A stretch of 64,000 bases of DNA, taken from DATGUP01 sp035301265 (GTDB lineage Bacteria > Bacillota > Bacilli > Bacillales > Amphibacillaceae). Positions 8,266 to 16,831 of the stretch are shown in pieces. The notes under the pieces are model-generated. The model saw only the letters and a list, made by a program, of their open reading frames with translations, did not search any database and was not told the origin of the DNA. How positions within the stretch are numbered: position 1 is the first letter of the stretch; the number at the start of each line of letters is the position of its first letter. The stretch covers positions 1 to 64,000 of the forward strand of contig DATGUP010000010.1 of the NCBI GenBank assembly GCA_035301265.1, in the 5' to 3' direction. Position numbers and translations under genes: made by a program.

Positions 8266-8597
8266 TACTCATTTCCACCTTTTATCAGGAGGTTGACATC
8301 CATTACTTGATCCAGGCCTGTAATCGTAAATAATCGATAGATGCGTTCTTGCAAGTTAATCAAAGTCATGCGGCTGCCATATGATTTTGTCGCTTTCAAT
8401 GCGCCAATAAAAACACCAAGACCTGTGCTATCCATATAAGTGACCTTTTGACAATCAACCAATACATGTTGACCCGTCACTTTTACCAAAGGCATGAGGG
8501 CATCTTTTAAGTTCGGTGCTGTATATACATCAATCTCTCCTTGTAGACGGATGATTGTCTGTTGATGATCAGTCAACGTATCAAATGTCAAATGCAT
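8265..8597 (-). CDS. rsbV: Anti-anti-sigma factor RsbV
   Basis: A 110-residue single STAS-domain protein. The unphosphorylated form binds RsbW and frees SigB. The phosphorylatable serine is Ser57 in YMDSTGLGVF. The ribosome site AAGGAGG is eight bases upstream. A sigma-B promoter lies just ahead, so rsbV-rsbW-sigB-rsbX form the autoregulated part of the operon. Confidence 0.96.
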   Translation of the reverse strand: MHLTFDTLTDHQQTIIRLQGEIDVYTAPNLKDALMPLVKVTGQHVLVDCQKVTYMDSTGLGVFIGALKATKSYGSRMTLINLQERIYRLFTITGLDQVMDVNLLIKGGNE

Positions 8598-8639
8598 GTT
8601 GAACCTCCTTTATCGACTACAAACATGTACCCCAAACAT

Positions 8640-8665
8640 GTACCCGATTTCCTTAAAGTCTAAAC
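8640..8665 (-). promoter_or_regulatory. Sigma-B-dependent promoter for rsbV-rsbW-sigB-rsbX
   Basis: On the minus strand GTTTAG (8665-8660) and GGGTAC (8645-8640) are spaced by 14 bases, close to the sigma-B consensus GTTTAA-N12-14-GGGTAT. The -35 hexamer contains the rsbU stop codon TAG. The -10 segment is part of a 13-base tandem duplication (8621-8633 and 8634-8646), which creates a second GGGTAC downstream. Confidence 0.85.
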
Positions 8666-9670
8666 CTTTTGGCGAATGATCATTAATGTGAAATCATCGC
8701 GCAACCGAAAGCCTTGCATCCGTTCAAAATGTTTGTAGACATTATCAACCATCTGTTGAGCTGATAAATGAATATATTGTTTAATGACATTTAAAACTTC
8801 CGCACGCTCAATAAACCGTTCACCTTTTCGACATTCGGTCACACCATCGGTCAAGAAAACGATCATATCTCCTTTTTGTATCAATTTGACATATTCAGGA
8901 TAGCTGGTGTCTGGCAAAACACCTAAAACAAGCCCCTCTGTCTTAATGTCTTCGAACGTGTCGTTGTCTGCATTATAGAAAAAGCCTGGTTCATGACCGG
9001 CTGATGAATAAAAAAGTTTCTTTTCGGATGGGATATATTGAGCATAAAGCATGGTGATAAACATGCTAGGATCGACATTATGTTCCACTACCCGGTTTAA
9101 GTTTTTCAAAATCGTGCTCGGTCGCATCGATTGTTCAGGCAAACTTTCCATGGCGTATTTAATCATTGACATGCATAATGCAGCGGGAATGCCTTTGCCG
9201 ATGATATCGGCAATAGCGATGCCGAGCGAACCGTCTTCCCCTGTAATAAAATGGTAATAGTCTCCGGTCATTTGATGGGCCGGTACGCTAATCACTCCGA
9301 TATCTAAACCAGCAATGTTCGGTTTGGTTGTTTCCAATAATGTATTTTGCATGCTCGCAGCGACCGATATTTCCGATTTCAATTCCGACTGTTTCTCCTT
9401 TAATGATTGATATTCTTGGTGAGCTAAACCATAAAAGATCATCGTTTCTAATAGAAAGCCCATCGAGCGTTCCATCGCTTTTGATAAACCGGGATACAAT
9501 TCTTTCAATGCCTGTACATGCAAATGTACGATTTCTTCAGGCAAAATATTGTTTTTGATAAATGATTTGCTGAGTTGTTCCGCCCCGTAAAGCGACTGCT
9601 CATCCTGTGTTTCTATATAGCGTTTCAACAACGTTTTATACTGCGCTACATCCATTCTTATCGTGCGCAT
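8660..9670 (-). CDS. rsbU: Stress-activated PP2C phosphatase RsbU
   Basis: A 336-residue protein with an N-terminal RsbT-binding helical domain (about residues 1-85), a linker, and a PP2C domain. Metal ligands are in MTGDYYHF, IADIIGKGIPAALC and FLTDGVTECR, and the end is DDFTLMII. It dephosphorylates RsbV-P when RsbT is released from the stressosome. The first ATG follows AAGGTGTGA. A second ATG six codons in matches the B. subtilis N terminus and is also possible. Confidence 0.95.
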   Translation of the reverse strand: MRTIRMDVAQYKTLLKRYIETQDEQSLYGAEQLSKSFIKNNILPEEIVHLHVQALKELYPGLSKAMERSMGFLLETMIFYGLAHQEYQSLKEKQSELKSEISVAASMQNTLLETTKPNIAGLDIGVISVPAHQMTGDYYHFITGEDGSLGIAIADIIGKGIPAALCMSMIKYAMESLPEQSMRPSTILKNLNRVVEHNVDPSMFITMLYAQYIPSEKKLFYSSAGHEPGFFYNADNDTFEDIKTEGLVLGVLPDTSYPEYVKLIQKGDMIVFLTDGVTECRKGERFIERAEVLNVIKQYIHLSAQQMVDNVYKHFERMQGFRLRDDFTLMIIRQKV

Positions 9671-9713
9671 GGAAAATCACACCTTCAAAACATGATCCGT
9701 TCAAACACCAATG

Positions 9714-10112
9714 CTATCGAAGCCATTTGACCGCCCTTATCTCTGTTCCCTTTCCCATTTCAGACTGAACATCAAATTCATCCATTAACCGCTTGACACC
9801 GGGAAGACCTGCACCAAGCCCTCCTGACGTAGAATAACCATCGCCCATAGCTCGACCGATGTCTTGAATGCCAGGGCCGTTGTCAAATGCTGATAGGCTT
9901 ATTCCCTTTCGTTCAATCGATTCGATGACATTAAAACAAATCGTTCCGGTTTTAGCATATAAAAAAATATTGCGAGCAATTTCGGATGCTGCTGTAGCAA
10001 TACGAGCTTGATCAACCGTCCCGAAGCCCGTCTGTTTAGCAATGTCGCGGGCGAGTTGGCGTGCAGCCACAATGTCCCATTCTTTATGTATATCGACACA
10101 GGGTTGGTTCAT
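9714..10112 (-). CDS. rsbT: Switch kinase RsbT
   Basis: A GHKL serine/threonine kinase of about 132 residues that phosphorylates RsbS and RsbR and then activates RsbU. The motifs are ATAASEIARNIFLYA (N box), DNGPGIQDI (G1) and SGGLGAGLPGVKRLMDEF (G2). An ATG at 10118 overlaps the rsbS stop, but the next ATG at 10112 (MNQPCVDIH) has the GGGGGA site at proper spacing and matches the family N terminus, so it is preferred. Confidence 0.94.
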   Translation of the reverse strand: MNQPCVDIHKEWDIVAARQLARDIAKQTGFGTVDQARIATAASEIARNIFLYAKTGTICFNVIESIERKGISLSAFDNGPGIQDIGRAMGDGYSTSGGLGAGLPGVKRLMDEFDVQSEMGKGTEIRAVKWLR

Positions 10113-10114
10113 AC

Positions 10115-10471
10115 TCATTCCCCCAATTCCTGATGCAGCTTCACAAGGCCTTGTTCCAGATCTAGGGCAGTAGGAACATTTTGCATATGAATACCGAGAT
10201 CGATTAATGTTATCGCTACTGCCGGCTGGATGCCGGTTAAAACTACTTTTGCCCCCATAAGATCAGACATAGCCACAACATCGCCTAAAACTTTGGCAAT
10301 GAACGAATCGATCATTTCAACAGACGTCAAGTCAATCACAACCCCTAAAGCTTCTGTTTTGTGAATTTTATTTAATAAATCTTCCTGGAATTGAATGGCC
10401 GTGTTGTCATCTAATTCGACTTGAATCGAGACAAGCAAATAGTTGTGAAGCTTTAAAATCGGAATACGCAT
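10115..10471 (-). CDS. rsbS: Stressosome scaffold antagonist RsbS
   Basis: A 118-residue STAS-domain protein that traps RsbT in the stressosome core. The phosphoacceptor serine is in VEMIDSFIAKVLGD (equivalent to Ser59 of B. subtilis). The start MRIPILKL at 10471 has AAGGAG eight bases upstream. A GTG nine bases earlier overlaps that ribosome site and is unlikely. The stop overlaps the upstream possible start of rsbT. Confidence 0.95.
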   Translation of the reverse strand: MRIPILKLHNYLLVSIQVELDDNTAIQFQEDLLNKIHKTEALGVVIDLTSVEMIDSFIAKVLGDVVAMSDLMGAKVVLTGIQPAVAITLIDLGIHMQNVPTALDLEQGLVKLHQELGE

Positions 10472-10476
10472 TTCAT

Positions 10477-11346
10477 TCACTCCTTACCCAATAAATGAAT
10501 CAAACGCTCAGTGTCCTTTTCTTTTGTGCTGAGATCGGCAATTTGCCTGTTCGTCATACCAAGGGCCGCGCTAAACCCTTTTTGCAGTGAGCTTTTAGTC
10601 GGAAATTTGTCAAGATCGATGCCTAGATTCACTATTGTTTGAGCTATTTCTGGACGGATGCCGACGAGAATGCACGTTGCCCCAACGAGTCGTACAGCCT
10701 CAGCCGCTTGGATAATATGATGCGCCACCATCGTATCGACAACGGGAACACCGGTTATATCGATCAACACAACTTCTGAATGATGTTTGATCACTCCTTC
10801 TAAAAGATTATCGATGATCAATTTGGCCCGTTCGGTATCAACAGTGCCTATTAATGGCATGATGGTAATGTTTTCAATTACTGGTATGAGCGGTGCTGAT
10901 AATTCTTTGAGCGCAACTTGTTGCAATGAAACGATATGCTCCCAGCTTCCGGAATAGTCGTTGACGAGTTGGCGAATAATCGGCTCAACCCAATGATCAA
11001 CGCTTTTTAACACATCGGAAAAAAAGACGGAGTCCACTTGATGTGACTGTGAAAGAATATAGTCAATCGTGACCCTTCTGAATATTTGCAAGCCATCTGT
11101 TATGTAACTGAGCGGCCATCCGAGGTTAATTAATTTTTCCGAAAATGCTTCAACCATTTTTGTGGAATCCTTATTTTTTATGCTTGTGAAAATCACATTG
11201 ACGAACTCGCGATTAGTGCGTTCGAATAATTCATGCGATATGTCGGATGCATTGTTTTCCAATTTTAATGTGCCTATCTCATCCATCCACATGTCCACAA
11301 TCGTATCGCTGTGATCGAGAACAATCTTTTTAAATTTCGTATCCAT
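10477..11346 (-). CDS. rsbR: Stressosome co-antagonist RsbR (RsbRA type)
   Basis: A 289-residue protein with an N-terminal non-haem globin-like sensor domain (about 1-140), a linker helix and a C-terminal STAS domain (about 150-275). Both known phosphothreonines are at the B. subtilis positions: Thr171 (GTVDTERAK) and Thr205 (VPVVDTMVAHH). With RsbS it forms the stressosome that controls RsbT. It is the first gene of the operon. Weak sigma-A-like hexamers lie in 11410-11465, but none is compelling. Confidence 0.95.
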   Translation of the reverse strand: MDTKFKKIVLDHSDTIVDMWMDEIGTLKLENNASDISHELFERTNREFVNVIFTSIKNKDSTKMVEAFSEKLINLGWPLSYITDGLQIFRRVTIDYILSQSHQVDSVFFSDVLKSVDHWVEPIIRQLVNDYSGSWEHIVSLQQVALKELSAPLIPVIENITIMPLIGTVDTERAKLIIDNLLEGVIKHHSEVVLIDITGVPVVDTMVAHHIIQAAEAVRLVGATCILVGIRPEIAQTIVNLGIDLDKFPTKSSLQKGFSAALGMTNRQIADLSTKEKDTERLIHLLGKE

Positions 11347-11468
11347 TTGGTTCCCTCCGCTATGCCATTCCGATTTTTTCCTTTTGCCAGCAATATGTAA
11401 GCGCCTTATTTTTCGAAAAATGAAATGATTTTAACATTGTACCGCCAATTGTAACATAAAATGGCATA

Positions 11469-11502
11469 ATAAAAACCCTCTGTCGCATTGAACTAAGAGG
11501 GC
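11469..11502 (-). terminator. Terminator after mazF
   Basis: Minus-strand hairpin CCCTCT (11501-11496) with AGAGGG (11481-11476), directly followed by five T residues. It lies two bases past the mazF stop and separates mazEF from the sigB operon. Confidence 0.8.
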
Positions 11503-11503
11503 A

Positions 11504-11860
11504 TCATTCATACATATCTCTTAAGCCGAGGCTTATTTCCACGGCTCGGTCGATTTTTTGCATCATTTCGCTATCAAGTTTAGTGATTTTATCCGTTAAA
11601 CGTTGCTTATCCAACGTACGAATTTGTTCAAGCAAAATGACCGAATTGCGATCAAATCCGTAACGTTCGGCATCAATTTCCACATGAGTCGGGAGCTTGG
11701 CCTTCTGGATTTGGGCTGTAATAGCTGCCACAATAACCGTTGGGCTAAACCGGTTTCCGATATTATTTTGCAGGATCAACACTGGGCGTACGCCCCCCTG
11801 CTCTGATCCAACAACAGGGGATAGATCGGCGAAATAGACTTCGCCTCGTTGCACAATCAA
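11504..11860 (-). CDS. mazF: mRNA interferase toxin MazF (EndoA)
   Basis: A 118-residue sequence-specific endoribonuclease. Family motifs are VQRGEVYFADLSPVVGSEQG at the N terminus, GVRPVLILQN with the catalytic Arg, and VAAITAQIQ with the catalytic Thr. Bacillus EndoA cuts single-stranded RNA at UACAU. It follows its antitoxin by four bases and is always found just upstream of rsbR in this group. Confidence 0.95.
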   Translation of the reverse strand: MIVQRGEVYFADLSPVVGSEQGGVRPVLILQNNIGNRFSPTVIVAAITAQIQKAKLPTHVEIDAERYGFDRNSVILLEQIRTLDKQRLTDKITKLDSEMMQKIDRAVEISLGLRDMYE

Positions 11861-11864
11861 GTGG

Positions 11865-12155
11865 CTACACCCCGATCACTGTGCGCTCTAGAGTGTCTTC
11901 TGCCTCCTCTTCAGCTTGGAAAGCTTCAGAAGCAATGCTCAAGTTGATGCGGGCCATTTCTTGATAGCCCCTTTGCATGGATTCGTGGAACTGCCGAATG
12001 TGTTCGTTCTTTTTGTATTCCAAATAATTTCGTGTTGCCTGACAAATAAAATCACTCAAATCCTTGTTTTCATGCTTCGCCAGCCCATCTGCTTCATGCA
12101 ACAAACTTTTGGGCAATTTAACAGATATTTCCTGCAAATGCTCTGACAAAACCAT
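11865..12155 (-). CDS. mazE: Ribbon-helix-helix antitoxin MazE (EndoAI)
   Basis: About 96 residues, with an N-terminal ribbon-helix-helix DNA-binding domain (ISVKLPKSLLHEAD) and an acidic C-terminal tail that wraps MazF (AEEEAEDTLERTVIGV). GGAGGTG lies directly before the ATG at 12155. A TTG at 12149 (SEHLQE) has better spacing and matches the B. subtilis start, so the exact start is uncertain. It is driven by a good sigma-A promoter at 12200-12228. Confidence 0.9.
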   Translation of the reverse strand: MVLSEHLQEISVKLPKSLLHEADGLAKHENKDLSDFICQATRNYLEYKKNEHIRQFHESMQRGYQEMARINLSIASEAFQAEEEAEDTLERTVIGV

Positions 12156-12199
12156 GCACCTCCGCCAACTGTTGAACAATCTGGAGCAAATTTATTTCA

Positions 12200-12228
12200 A
12201 TCATACCATTGCTTCATGCGTATTGCAA
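12200..12228 (-). promoter_or_regulatory. mazEF promoter
   Basis: Minus-strand TTGCAA (12228-12223) and TATGAT (12205-12200) with a 17-base spacer, about 45 bases upstream of mazE. It also lets mazEF be transcribed independently of alr. Confidence 0.7.
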
Positions 12229-12337
12229 AGACTTATTGGTGTTTTTTCCTATTTATATTTTTGATACGAGAAATGATCTTTATGAGCTTTCATCAATTGC
12301 TCATTTGAAGCAACGATGACGCCGTCTTTTCGCCCGA

Positions 12338-13453
12338 TCATCGATAAAGTTTAGGAACACGGGCTGTGATCATACAAGGAATTTCATAATTAATCGTCTC
12401 CAGCCATTCCGCTACTTCATCTATGCCGATCTGTTCGTCTCCTTGTTTCCCGATCAGCGTTACTTTTGTTCCGACCGGATATTCTCTGTCCAAGCGAACC
12501 ATCAGCTGATCCATGCAAATTCGGCCTGTGATCGGCATGCGTTGTCCATCGATTAGCACGTCCATCCCTTGCAACTTCCGCGCCCATCCATCAGCATAGC
12601 CAATCGGTACTGTACCTATCCATTCCGGATGCGGCGTTCGATACGTTGCGCCGTAACTAATCGGTTCGTTTTGGGCCACCTTTTTAACATGAACAAGACG
12701 GCTGTGCAATGAAAAAGCAGGTTGTAAAGCAATGGTCTGCTCATTTTTAACAATTGCCGATGGGTAGAGACCATACATACCGATCCCGAAGCGGACGTAA
12801 TGATACATATGCTCGGGAAAACGCATAGCAGCAGCGCTATTTCCGGTATGAACCGTAACAGGGGCCTCCCACTGTTTTTGAAAAGCAGTCAACAACCGGT
12901 TAAATCGCCGCCGTTGCTCGTTGAAATGCGTCAGATCCGCTTCATCAGCTGTAGAAAAATGCGTATAAACACCGGTCAACTTCACCTGAGACAATCCTTT
13001 TAAACATTCGAGAAGGGCGTGCAACTCTTCTTCAGTACGGATTCCCACTCTTCCCATACCTGTGTCCCATTTCATGTGCACGTTCAAAGGTTTCTCGAAT
13101 GTATAGGCGGCCACATCTTGCAGCCATTCTTTTTGAAAACATGTCAATGTCAGATGGTTCGCCGCCGCAATCGGGGTGTCTTCAGGAGCGACCCAGCCGA
13201 AAACAAGGATCGGCGCTTTGATGCCGGCCCCCCTTAGTTCCAGTGCTTCTTCGAGTAAAGCGACCGCAAGTGCACTGGCACCGGCTTCCAAGGCTTGCTC
13301 AGCAACGCGGACCGCACCATGTCCGTAGGCGTCCGCTTTAACAACTGCCATGATTCGAGTGCGGTTATGAAGCCGCTGTTGCATCGCTTTGATATTATTT
13401 GCGATTGCACTAAGATCGATTTCCGCCCATGTCGGTCTGTGACATTTTTTCAT
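12338..13453 (-). CDS. alr: Alanine racemase
   Basis: A 371-residue fold-type III PLP enzyme that makes D-alanine for peptidoglycan. PLP-binding Lys39 is in AVVKADAYGHG, and the second catalytic base region is SYGATYRT. The ATG at 13453 (MKKCHRPTW) follows AGCGGGGGC at good spacing and aligns with Alr starts. An ATG 18 bases upstream has a poorer site. It sits between mazE and the LolA-like lipoprotein gene, as in B. subtilis. Confidence 0.95.
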   Translation of the reverse strand: MKKCHRPTWAEIDLSAIANNIKAMQQRLHNRTRIMAVVKADAYGHGAVRVAEQALEAGASALAVALLEEALELRGAGIKAPILVFGWVAPEDTPIAAANHLTLTCFQKEWLQDVAAYTFEKPLNVHMKWDTGMGRVGIRTEEELHALLECLKGLSQVKLTGVYTHFSTADEADLTHFNEQRRRFNRLLTAFQKQWEAPVTVHTGNSAAAMRFPEHMYHYVRFGIGMYGLYPSAIVKNEQTIALQPAFSLHSRLVHVKKVAQNEPISYGATYRTPHPEWIGTVPIGYADGWARKLQGMDVLIDGQRMPITGRICMDQLMVRLDREYPVGTKVTLIGKQGDEQIGIDEVAEWLETINYEIPCMITARVPKLYR

Positions 13454-13564
13454 CCAAAAGCCCCCGCTCATGCTTGATCCGGCCTTTGTTTGCCGGCACC
13501 ATTTGTCAATTCTATTATTCCCAATTTCCGCTTTTCATGTCAACCGTTTTCATAGGCAAATTGA

Positions 13565-13605
13565 TAAAAATAAAAGCAGACCCTCTTTTGTTATGAGCCT
13601 GCTTA
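13565..13605 (-). terminator. Terminator after the LolA-like lipoprotein gene
   Basis: Minus-strand hairpin AGCAGGCTC with GGGTCTGCT (nine pairs, two of them wobble) followed by TTTTATTTTT. It ends the nnrD-lipoprotein transcript before alr. Confidence 0.65.
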
Positions 13606-13616
13606 CTTAACAAATG

Positions 13617-14633
13617 TTATTTGATCTCTTTTCCTTGAACCGATTGGGCTACATCAATGAGTTCTTCTTTTGTTAGCTCTTCGCTTGCCAAATAAAAATA
13701 AATGCCATCAGCGCTCCATTCAATAGCATTATCGCCTAGTACACCAATCGAATGGCCGAGGTTAACAATATCGCCTTCTACTTCTTTCGGTTCACTCAAA
13801 GCCGGAGCAGCTGTTCTTTTTTCTTCGATGAGTGTGAAGTGTTTCTCACCTTCAAATGTCATGATGACGCGCTTACCGTCATCCAGTTCTTTTTCCTTTT
13901 TTTCACTTAACTCAGATCCAGCGGTCTCCAACGGAAACAAAACCGAAAAACTATCGGACTGTTCTTCCTCTACATCTTCTGCATAAGCAGTCGCGCTTGT
14001 CATGTTATCTTCCAAGGCAAAATCATTTTCCTCAAAGCTTGGATCCAAATCAAAACTTGTAAACGCAACATCGATAACCGCATTCTTATCTTTATCCAAT
14101 ACTTTTACCGCTTCAGGTGTAAAATCTTTTTTATTAAACCGGATTTCCTGATAAGGTAAATTGTTGTTGCTTTGGTAATTCGTTTTCGTTTGAAAAACAT
14201 AATGCGAATCCGTTGCGTTAAACGACGCCTCGCCATCGGCTACAATATCATTGACAAGCGATTGAAAAAGATATGGTTGACTGCTGTTTTCGGGCCATTC
14301 GCTCTGAAATTTGAAACTTTTATCCAATGCTGGAGTGAGAACAAAAACCCCTTCTTCGTTTTTTAAAATGATCTGGCTTTCTTGTTCATCCTGGTCATTG
14401 GTCAATTGCACGCGGTAAAAATCCTTTTTCTTATGCCATATATCAATCATAAACGTTTGTTCTTCTTCCCCGGTGTTCATGGCCATTTCAGCGGTTGCCT
14501 TATAGCCGCTCATCGACTCTAGATTTTCTTCTAATTTCCCGACGACATCTTCTTGTGATTTTTCCCCACAGGCAGAAAGCAATAAAACAGCGCCGAAAAC
14601 CGTCGCAATTAAGATATACATGTTTTTTCCCAT
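13617..14633 (-). CDS. LolA-fold lipoprotein (YdcC-like)
   Basis: A 338-residue lipoprotein. Residues 1-25 form a signal peptide with lipobox LLSAC, so the cysteine after LLLSA would be acylated. The rest has the outer-membrane-lipoprotein-sorting (LolA-like) beta fold typical of YdcC and related GerS proteins (MSGYKATAEMAMNTG, YRVQLTND). It is very acidic. MGKNMYIL at 14633 is taken as the start because AAGGGAGA is eight bases upstream. In B. subtilis the equivalent gene lies between acpS and alr, as here. The biochemical role is not established. Confidence 0.85.
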   Translation of the reverse strand: MGKNMYILIATVFGAVLLLSACGEKSQEDVVGKLEENLESMSGYKATAEMAMNTGEEEQTFMIDIWHKKKDFYRVQLTNDQDEQESQIILKNEEGVFVLTPALDKSFKFQSEWPENSSQPYLFQSLVNDIVADGEASFNATDSHYVFQTKTNYQSNNNLPYQEIRFNKKDFTPEAVKVLDKDKNAVIDVAFTSFDLDPSFEENDFALEDNMTSATAYAEDVEEEQSDSFSVLFPLETAGSELSEKKEKELDDGKRVIMTFEGEKHFTLIEEKRTAAPALSEPKEVEGDIVNLGHSIGVLGDNAIEWSADGIYFYLASEELTKEELIDVAQSVQGKEIK

Positions 14634-14754
14634 GGACATATCTCCCTTGTCTCACATTTCCAAAAACAAAAGTGCCAACACCATTGATGCCATTTGCACG
14701 CTCCGTTCGTTTGGATTGGGACAAAGGGAACGTTACCACATGCATACACGTTGA

Positions 14755-16272
14755 TCAGCAAGAAAATGTACGAAAAACGTTCGGAATGCCGTCGATTACA
14801 TCTTGCGGGATTAAATCATAGTGCGAATGATTTCGGGCAACAAGCAAGTCAGCGGACATGCCGTGTAGAAAACAAGCATTGCATAACGCTTGGAAGATAC
14901 TTTGTTTTTGCATGATCATAGCGAGCATGATACCGGCGAGAACATCACCACTACCACCTTTGGCAAGACCGGGGTTGCCCGTTGTGTTGACAGCCTGCTT
15001 TCCAGATGGTTCGGTAACAATTGTATAGCGGCCTTTAAGGACAACATATACTTGATACATCTCCGCAAACATATGTGCATAATAAAATGGTGCAGCGAGT
15101 AGTTCCGGAACCGTTATCCCTAACAATCGAGCCATCTCGCCAGGGTGGGGTGTTATGATCGTTGGAGCGTGCCTTTTTTTTATAACTTCAAGATCAGACT
15201 GAATATGGTATAAACCATCCGCATCGATAATGAGGGGACACGTCGCTTTACGAACGATGTCCATGACAAACCGTTTCGTTTTTCTATGCCGACCGATGCC
15301 AACGCCTACAACTAGTGCATCGTAACGATCTAGGGACAAATCGTTTGCATTCGAAAGATAGCCATTTTGATCGACAAGTGTTGTATACATAGCTTCCTGA
15401 CATTGCGGTGCTACCCGATCGATGGCCGTTTTGGTTGATCCAGCCGTTATCAATCCCGCTCCTGTCCTTAAAGCTGCTTTAACCGTCATGGCAAGCGCTC
15501 CCGGCATGTCGTCACTTCCACCGATAACAAGTCCGCTGCCATGATCTCCTTTATGAGCATCAAGACTTCGTTTAGGCATCGTTTGGCGAAAATCATCGGA
15601 GCTGATCACAAACCGGCTGCTGAATTGCTGCCACGCTTTCGGTGGATGCCCAATCGCGACAACATCCCATGTGCCGTAATAACCGGCTGTCTCCGATAAA
15701 AACAGACTTAGTTTCGGGGCGCCGATGATGACAGTATAATCAGCCTTGACAGCTATAAAATCATCTATACCTTCATCAGCCGGCAAGCCAGAAGGAATGT
15801 CAACGGCAATGATAAACCGGGCGGATGCATTCAATTCGGAAACAACGTCAGCCAGTGGGGCACGCAGTTTGCCTTTTACGCCTATACCAGTGATCGCATC
15901 GACAACGATATCCGCTGTTTGTAAAATATCTTCTACATTTGCGATCTGATCGATCATACGAACATGGCCATCACACTTTGTAAACAAATTTTTATGAAAT
16001 CGTGTGGCATCGGTTAGTTTGGCATCTGAAACGACTTGTATGACTTCAACATTATAAGATTGATTTAAAAGTGTCCGCGCAATCACATATCCATCTCCAC
16101 CGTTATTTCCACCGCCGACCAAAACAACGATCTGATCATCCTTTTTTGCTTGCTTCTGCACTTTTTCACTGACAGCCCTACCCGCATTTTCCATCAATAA
16201 ATTTCCATAGCCGATATCATACATCGTATAAGCGTCGATATCGTACATTTCTTTTGCGGTAACAACAAACAA
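14755..16272 (-). CDS. nnrD: Bifunctional NAD(P)HX epimerase/dehydratase
   Basis: A 505-residue metabolite-repair enzyme. Residues 1-210 are the YjeF-N (NnrE) epimerase domain with VVLVGGGNNGGDGYVIARTL. Residues 220-505 are the ADP/ATP-dependent dehydratase (NnrD, ribokinase-like) with LVIGGSDDMPGALAMT, IITPHPGEMARLLG and TTGNPGLAKGGSGDVLAGI. It repairs hydrated NADH and NADPH. A TTG start at 16272 is chosen because GTAGGAGGG lies seven bases upstream. The GTG 21 bases earlier lies before that site. It follows acpS by 67 bases. Confidence 0.92.
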   Translation of the reverse strand: MFVVTAKEMYDIDAYTMYDIGYGNLLMENAGRAVSEKVQKQAKKDDQIVVLVGGGNNGGDGYVIARTLLNQSYNVEVIQVVSDAKLTDATRFHKNLFTKCDGHVRMIDQIANVEDILQTADIVVDAITGIGVKGKLRAPLADVVSELNASARFIIAVDIPSGLPADEGIDDFIAVKADYTVIIGAPKLSLFLSETAGYYGTWDVVAIGHPPKAWQQFSSRFVISSDDFRQTMPKRSLDAHKGDHGSGLVIGGSDDMPGALAMTVKAALRTGAGLITAGSTKTAIDRVAPQCQEAMYTTLVDQNGYLSNANDLSLDRYDALVVGVGIGRHRKTKRFVMDIVRKATCPLIIDADGLYHIQSDLEVIKKRHAPTIITPHPGEMARLLGITVPELLAAPFYYAHMFAEMYQVYVVLKGRYTIVTEPSGKQAVNTTGNPGLAKGGSGDVLAGIMLAMIMQKQSIFQALCNACFLHGMSADLLVARNHSHYDLIPQDVIDGIPNVFRTFSC

Positions 16273-16338
16273 CTTGTTCCCTCCTACCCGCACTAGAATA
16301 TATGAGACAACCTTTATGAATATGTTAAAGAAAACGAT

Positions 16339-16713
16339 TTACAGTTCATTGCCTTCGGTGCGTTCAACAACAACTTGTGCCGCTGCATAGTCGCGGCTAT
16401 GTGTAATCGATACAAAAATGCGGTTTGCTTCATAGCCGATTGCTTCGATAACTGGAGCGCCGTTATCATTCGTCAATATTTCAATATCTTGAAAACTTAA
16501 TTGACCAATGCCTGTTCCGACTGCCTTTGCAAACGCTTCTTTAGCAGCAAAACGACCGGCTAAAAATTCGACTTGTCGCGTTTTATTCGGCAGCTGATGA
16601 AACATTTCTTTTTCCTTGGCAGTTAGCACACGATCAGCGAGGCGATTATCTTTATCTATACTGTTTTCAATTCGATCCAGTTCAATTAAGTCCATCCCAA
16701 TACCTTGAATCAT
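16339..16713 (-). CDS. acpS: Holo-[acyl-carrier-protein] synthase
   Basis: A 124-residue phosphopantetheinyl transferase that converts apo-ACP to holo-ACP from CoA. The Mg-binding Asp in IQGIGMDLIELDRIE and Glu in LAGRFAAKEAFAKAVGTG are present, as is ISITHSRDYAAAQ-type sequence near the end (VSITHSRDYA). It opens the acpS-nnrD-lipoprotein gene group. Confidence 0.95.
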   Translation of the reverse strand: MIQGIGMDLIELDRIENSIDKDNRLADRVLTAKEKEMFHQLPNKTRQVEFLAGRFAAKEAFAKAVGTGIGQLSFQDIEILTNDNGAPVIEAIGYEANRIFVSITHSRDYAAAQVVVERTEGNEL

Positions 16714-16831
16714 TCATGTTCATACCTTTCACATCGGTTTTTTGTATGGATGATTGTATTTTATCACGTTATTTTAGTATCCTAATATTGATACTGACTG
16801 AAAAAACAATTTTTCAACCTGGGGGATCGTC

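Noticed and set aside
11400..11465. Sigma-A promoter for rsbR
   Set aside because: TACAAT and TAAAAT hexamers are present, but no -35 element at proper spacing stands out, so it was not listed as a feature.
12338..12370. Hairpin at the end of alr as a terminator
   Set aside because: CGATGA/TCATCG pairs but the loop is long and no T run follows.
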